A stretch of 24,865 nucleotides of DNA. It comes from Echinostoma caproni (Eukaryota > Platyhelminthes > Trematoda > Plagiorchiida > Echinostomatidae). The stretch covers positions 19,822 to 44,686 of the forward strand of contig UZAN01040511.1 of the NCBI GenBank assembly GCA_900618425.1, in the 5' to 3' direction. The notes beneath the pieces are model-generated. The model was not told where the DNA came from. It saw nothing but the letters and a program-made list of their open reading frames with translations, and ran no database searches. The position numbers were made by a program, and so were the translations under genes. Shown piece by piece: positions 20,341 to 24,865 of this stretch (the first letter of the stretch is position 1; every line of letters begins with the position of its first letter).

Positions 20341-23300
20341 GTGGTTCTGCTGTGTATATTTTGCAGTGGTTTCATTTTTCACATTGTTATTCCATTACTC
20401 GTGGTTTGCCTAGTGTGCGAACTTGAACAATGCGTTTACAACATCAATCATTATTAACAAATGAAAACGGATATGCATTATCCTATTTGGAAAATCTTTT
20501 CTTTTGACAGTCCATTTTTTGGTCACTCTCATCCATCGGGAAATTGATTTTACATAAAAGGACGAATATAAGTGTTATTAATATGATGATTGGTTCGGTT
20601 GTGGAATGTTAGGAAAGTAAGAATAGCTGGATAGACTAGAAATAGTTGTTTGTTTTTAGTGAAAGCTTGTTTTCCGTGTTTTTCGGCGGAACACACGATA
20701 AAACCAGAGAGGGTGGGGAAGACCGCCTCTGAGTAAACAGCTGTATCTAAGCCCCGCCCTCACTATCTGTAAACATGTGCTTGTGTGATAAACAACAGAA
20801 ACTGTAGATCGCTATTTGCTCATTGCGTCTAAACGATAAGCCTGAGAACTGGAAACAGTAAATACTAAAGATTCCAATCGGGTGGCTCAATAAAATCAGA
20901 ATTTTGGTTTTGGCTAAGTTCGTTTGGTTTAGAGTCTTTTCCGTAAAGTACACACACAATCCTCAGTTCATCCAGTGGACCATACACTCGGAAGCTTTAG
21001 ACTCGAGTTTCGCACTTATTATATCTCATCAGTAGTGCATATCTACCTTCCGGGGTTTGAAGTACGGACCCATTGAATGGGGGGGCTCGGTTTTAATGAT
21101 TCCGAGTGTACGGTTGACCGACTGGACTGTGAATCGTGCGCGAAGTTGAGGTCCGATAGATGGTTAGTTAAAGTCAATGAATATGGATGGATTAGTCAAT
21201 TTATTACAACCAAGATGAACACTCGGCCCGATGCTAAAGTAACAATCATCTTCTTGCATCCATGGAAAAATATAGTGCACCATCTATCCCCGATTCGTGT
21301 ATTTCGAAGGCTAGACAAAAAGTCATTTTCACTGGCTTATTGATCAACGAGATAGTGTGATTGACAGATAAAGCTACCAAATCACTGTTATTATAAGAGA
21401 ATCTCCTGCGAAACTGGACTCAATAAACTACAGTGTAGACCTCGGGATGATTATAACTGATGGTTAGAGACCACTGAGTGATATGGCTGAGTGTCATAAA
21501 TAGTGGCGTTCGTGCATCTTGTCAATTTCTCTGCAACATTAGAGCAATGAAATTCTAAATTTTCCCTTTGATCCTACCCTCAACCTTTCCTGTCTTTCTT
21601 TTACTGCATCATTCAAATGGGCAGCCAAAAGACAGCAACTAAAACTGGCGCACGATAGTGGATCGTTAATGGTTGTACAAAATGAAAAAACTGAAACGTG
21701 GTTTAACTTGTGGTTACGTCTATTTGCTCTAACGTATCGGTGATGTCAGTCAGTAAAACAGAGCATCGGCTCTCACTGAAGCTTTGCGAGGCCGTTCCTG
21801 TGAGCCCAAGTCTTTGTGATGAGAATTTAACTCAGAGTTTATTTGGACGTCACTTGTGCTACTACTTTTACGAAGAAAACACATTAGACGCAATCCGGTT
21901 CATCGCGCGATTCGATAGTCGACGATTTGTTGTGGAGACTTTCATCCAGAGAATCACATCAAAGCTACGCATCCCGAAGAAGGTTCTGACGTAAATCATG
22001 TTACCCTGGTAGGTTGAATCTTGACTCAACACCATCTTTCTACCCTCGTTTATACGCAATCCATTTCCTTGAATACGCATCCCACTTTCCTTCCCTCCTC
22101 ATTCCTTCGTCAACTGGTTCACACCGTTTTCAGTCGCAGCCCTCAGCTTCCCTGGTTATTTCATCCCGTAACCCGCATTCATTTTCGAATCCGCTACTTT
22201 TCGGAGTGCCTCTTCGTGATGAACCTCTCATGTTTGCGTCATAATGCACAATGTGCATTACCAATCCATTGAAAGTGTTTGAAACCAGTCAAAATCAATT
22301 CTTCCCCCGATGATTTTTTTCTGTCATAAGGCGAATGAATGCGGAAGTATATTTCATATACAACACTTTACTGAATGTATTTTCCAATCAGTTTTATGAA
22401 ATTCACGAAAGGGATGGACATTCTGTTATGATACACTATCTACTCAATTACTTCAGAGAATGACACTGATCGCCTCAAATCTCTCTCTGGGATGGCACAA
22501 CAAATATCAACGAATCTGCGGGAGCACAATGCTCTGTGAAACTCCGCAGACATTCCACGGTGTCCTCGAACCTTAAACGACATCAGTCGGAAGGGCGAAT
22601 CCATCTACAGCCATTTGCCCTTCCCCGGGCACCACCCCAGCCACGCTCCTTTATTCAAAATTAATTAATTATTTCATAGATTGACGCAATTAGAATTATT
22701 TCCTAAATATGTGAAGGATCTGAAGATCAGAGCATTTATTAAAGCGTATCTCATCTCAGCGTTCTTTTCACGTAAATCGGATGTAAAGTTAATGCAGTTC
22801 GATGTGCGTCTAGCAATCTGAGCAAAACGTTTCCGTGCATGCAACACAACTGAACACCTCCTCAAACGTCATTTGACACCAACCAAGCTCTCACTAAGAA
22901 GGCAGAAAGAAGTGGGGGAGAAGTGTGCTAGTGTTCGGTCTCAATCCGATCCAGCCAAGGTGATCACTCAAAGTCGATTGTATGGCAATCACGTAACGGT
23001 CCGTTCCCGTCCCACTCTTCTGCATCATTGACCAAGCAATGGATTCATCAAGATATGGTATCGCGATCATTTTCCTCGTATCCCTATTCAGTTAGTTAGC
23101 CTATTTGGCTTTTCGTCCGTCACTTAGGTGAATATTTTGTTCACGCGGGTTAAAAGAAAACTGAACAGTTTCAACGTATGCACACGCGTGTATGACCATG
23201 CGAATCCACTCTATTACGGAAGCCGGTGTCGTCCCGCGGCCGATGGTTTTTGTCATCGTGATGCTGATGGTCGATGTGATACATAGATGGTGATGATGAT

Positions 23301-23859
23301 GATGATGATAGGAATGCATAGCGTGAGACGATATCTGTTACTTCCTTGCAAGAAACTGTTCTCCACTGATGAATATAATGTGTTTTGTTGCCTTTCATAT
23401 ACACAGATAATTCGCCTTTACCATTCTAGAGATAACCACAAAAAGAACTTGAGAAAAATTGGCACAGCGTATTAAGCCAATCTAATGAAGTTTTTCAGTA
23501 TGATCACTTTTATTCCGGTAGATTGATTTCATATTCGCATAGGTATCACAAATGCATTCTCGGCCAAATGGGGGAAACAGTCAACCAATGACAGCCGTTA
23601 GGTGTACCTAAGCACTAATCAACCATATAATTTAACAAGAAAACGTTTTCCGAAAACAAAAACTTTAACGTTGATCATTTGGATCTCCGTGCTTGAGAAC
23701 TCGGATGTGGCTAATGAGGTTAGCTTCCGGTTTCCCCTCGAGAGATCCCTGTTACTTGACACTTTACTTTGAAATTAAAAAAAAAATAAACAAAGCATCC
23801 TCATTGTTCCCCGGTACCCACTTGATCTTCATCATCCCCGTGTCAATCGATCACATCAG
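20341..23859 (+). other. intron (3.5 kb) of the LRR gene
   Basis: It is bounded by AAG/gtggtt and cacatcag. Joining the flanking exons gives LDLSENK-LSSIPDEM, a textbook LRR, so no exon is missing between them. The intron has a GAT/ATG trinucleotide tract at 23286-23310. Unassigned frames include 21077-21343, 21710-21994 and 22014-22244, none with a domain I can name. No transposon was recognised. Confidence 0.8.
23286..23310. repeat. GAT trinucleotide microsatellite
   Basis: About six TGA units follow one imperfect unit. On the minus strand the chance frame reads it as a His run. The same trinucleotide motif forms the longer tract at the end of the window. Confidence 0.85.
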
Positions 23860-24165
23860 CTCAGCTCCATTCCGGATGAAATGGACACGTTGATCGCATT
23901 GTGCTCGTTTAATGTGTCCGAAAATCGGTTGACCCAATTGCCTGATTCACTGTGCCGATTGAAACACCTGAGGAACCTGAATGTCAGTCAGAATCGGATC
24001 AACGCGTTGCCAACTCGTTTGTACCGATTGAAACAGCTGGAACAGGCACACGTGTACGAAGGGTTGAGCTGGAAAGGATTGTGGATCATTGGGAATCCGT
24101 TAGAAAGTATACCGAAATCGGTGTGGCAATCAACTAGCACAAAAGGGTTGTGGAAATATTTGCAG
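23860..24165 (+). CDS. leucine-rich-repeat protein, internal exon 3 of those visible
   Basis: This is a 102-codon exon, phase 0 at both ends, with acceptor cacatcag behind a pyrimidine-rich tract and donor gtaaac at 24166. LSSIPDEMDTL completes the repeat from the preceding exon. Two very regular units follow: LCSFNVSENRLTQLPDSL (residues 14-31) and LRNLNVSQNRINALPTRL (37-54). A longer, less regular unit (LEQAHVYEGLSWKGLWIIG, residues 60-78) leads into NPLESIP and SVWQ...GLWKYLQ. An NPL..IP followed by a helix ending in a YL motif is how the last repeat and C-terminal cap usually look in intracellular LRR proteins of the SHOC2/ERBIN group, so the LRR domain probably ends here. The first methionine in this frame at 23881 is not a start, because the repeat is continuous upstream of it. 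Confidence 0.9.
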
Positions 24166-24486
24166 GTAAACCGTTCCGTTTTGTGCATTGAAATGATTTC
24201 AATAACTTTATCTGCATTTTCGCTTCCCCCCACCCAATCATAATTGTCTCTATTGTTTATGGTTCTAATCTACAAACTCATTGAGGAAAAAACATAAATA
24301 AATTCTTACTTAAATCAAATTTTATGTATAGTTCACTCACATTGACCGGAGCCAAGAGTCACACAGAGTAACTGAATGGGATTGAGATTATTTTTGTATG
24401 CGTAACTATTCAATTTTAACCGCGGGAATACCACTACACGACGATTCTCATTCAAATTCAATTTGTTCTAAGTATTCATCTTTCAG
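24166..24486 (+). other. probable short intron (0.3 kb) of the LRR gene
   Basis: It starts at the gtaaac donor and ends at catctttcag, a strong pyrimidine-rich 3' splice site. The sequence between is AT-rich and stop-dense, with nothing else recognisable. If the candidate exon at 24487 is wrong, this intron simply continues to the end of the window. Confidence 0.5.
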
Positions 24487-24594
24487 ATTGAGAACCACTA
24501 CTCCGTATATAAGAGATTAAGCAGAATAGATGTCTCCCGTCTTCCAGGTTGGGGTCCAAAAGACTCTGCAACTGGTTGGTTGGATACACTGAAG
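24487..24594 (+). CDS. candidate exon after the LRR domain
   Basis: This is a 36-codon open block between a strong acceptor (catctttcag) and AAG/gtacca. It is phase 0 at both ends, like every other exon of the gene. The translation continues KYLQ with IENHYSVYKRLSRIDV and then SRLPGWGPKDSATGWLDTLK, rich in Trp and charged residues and free of LRRs, as expected beyond the C-cap. I do not recognise the sequence. Support is the splice sites, the phase match and the open frame only; the donor is weak, and a chance 36-codon opening is quite possible. Confidence 0.45.
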
Positions 24595-24812
24595 GTACCA
24601 AACCGACAGCAGTGACGTTCTTGTGATCATTCCTTATCATGTTAGAAAGCTTGAAACATTATGTGTACATAGTTCGACCATAGAGGTTCACTTTCTTCGC
24701 CTCCTTCCAATTATACCCAATCCCTCTCCATCTTGTGCTTTATCACTTGATTTGTGTGCATTATGAGCTCAGCAGCGACCAGTGAATTTCGCTCCACTGT
24801 ATCTCGCTGTTC
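24595..24812. other. non-coding tail
   Basis: Nothing is recognisable between the candidate exon and the terminal GAT repeat. If the gene model is right this is intron. Confidence 0.5.

Positions 24813-24865
<53 letters not shown>
24813..24865. repeat. GAT trinucleotide microsatellite running off the window
   Basis: At least 17 uninterrupted GAT units are present up to the last base; the true length is unknown because the window ends inside it. It probably lies in an intron of the LRR gene or just beyond it. Confidence 0.95.

Overview
The window is eukaryotic genomic DNA that is mostly non-coding. There are no compact operon-like genes. The coding signal comes in short blocks bounded by GT/AG splice sites and separated by introns of 9.1, 3.5 and 0.3 kb. 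The rest is moderately AT-rich, stop-dense sequence with microsatellites, tRNA-derived SINE pieces and a decayed CR1-like LINE. A metazoan is the safe conclusion. A parasitic flatworm (trematode) fits the large introns and CR1-like LINE, but that is an inference and no marker in the window proves it.

The only gene I can support is a plus-strand leucine-rich-repeat (LRR) gene. Its exons lie at about 10428-10880, 20020-20340 and 23860-24165, with a weaker candidate at 24487-24594. All junctions are phase 0. The translation across each junction rebuilds complete LRR units, which is strong internal evidence for the splice sites. The first and last exons of the gene are outside the window or not recognisable, so the start codon, signal peptide (if any) and C-terminus are unknown. 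The repeats are the LxxLxLxxNxLxxLP type seen in intracellular LRR scaffold proteins such as the SHOC2/ERBIN group. I cannot assign an orthologue.

Region by region: 1-825 has nothing recognisable. 826-1042 holds two pieces of a tRNA-derived SINE in opposite orientations. 1043-7555 is non-coding, with microsatellites, a G-run containing an N, and a few unassigned open frames. 7556-7999 is a striking foldback/minisatellite locus built on a 21-bp unit, with 95-bp inverted arms. 8065-8430 is unassigned. 8431-8597 is a minus-strand SINE piece. 8883-9860 is a minus-strand remnant of a CR1-like LINE reverse transcriptase. 10428-10880 is the first visible LRR exon. 10881-20019 is a large intron that contains the fullest SINE copy (about 11325-11604). 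From 20020 to the end lie the other LRR exons, and the window ends inside a GAT repeat.

Exon 10428-10880 starts in the middle of an LRR unit behind an acceptor, so at least part of the sequence before it, perhaps including the LINE and foldback locus, should be intron of the same gene. No operon, CRISPR array, phage or defence system is visible. I saw no convincing novel multi-gene system. The most unusual items are the foldback minisatellite, the SINE family and the LRR gene's symmetric exon structure.
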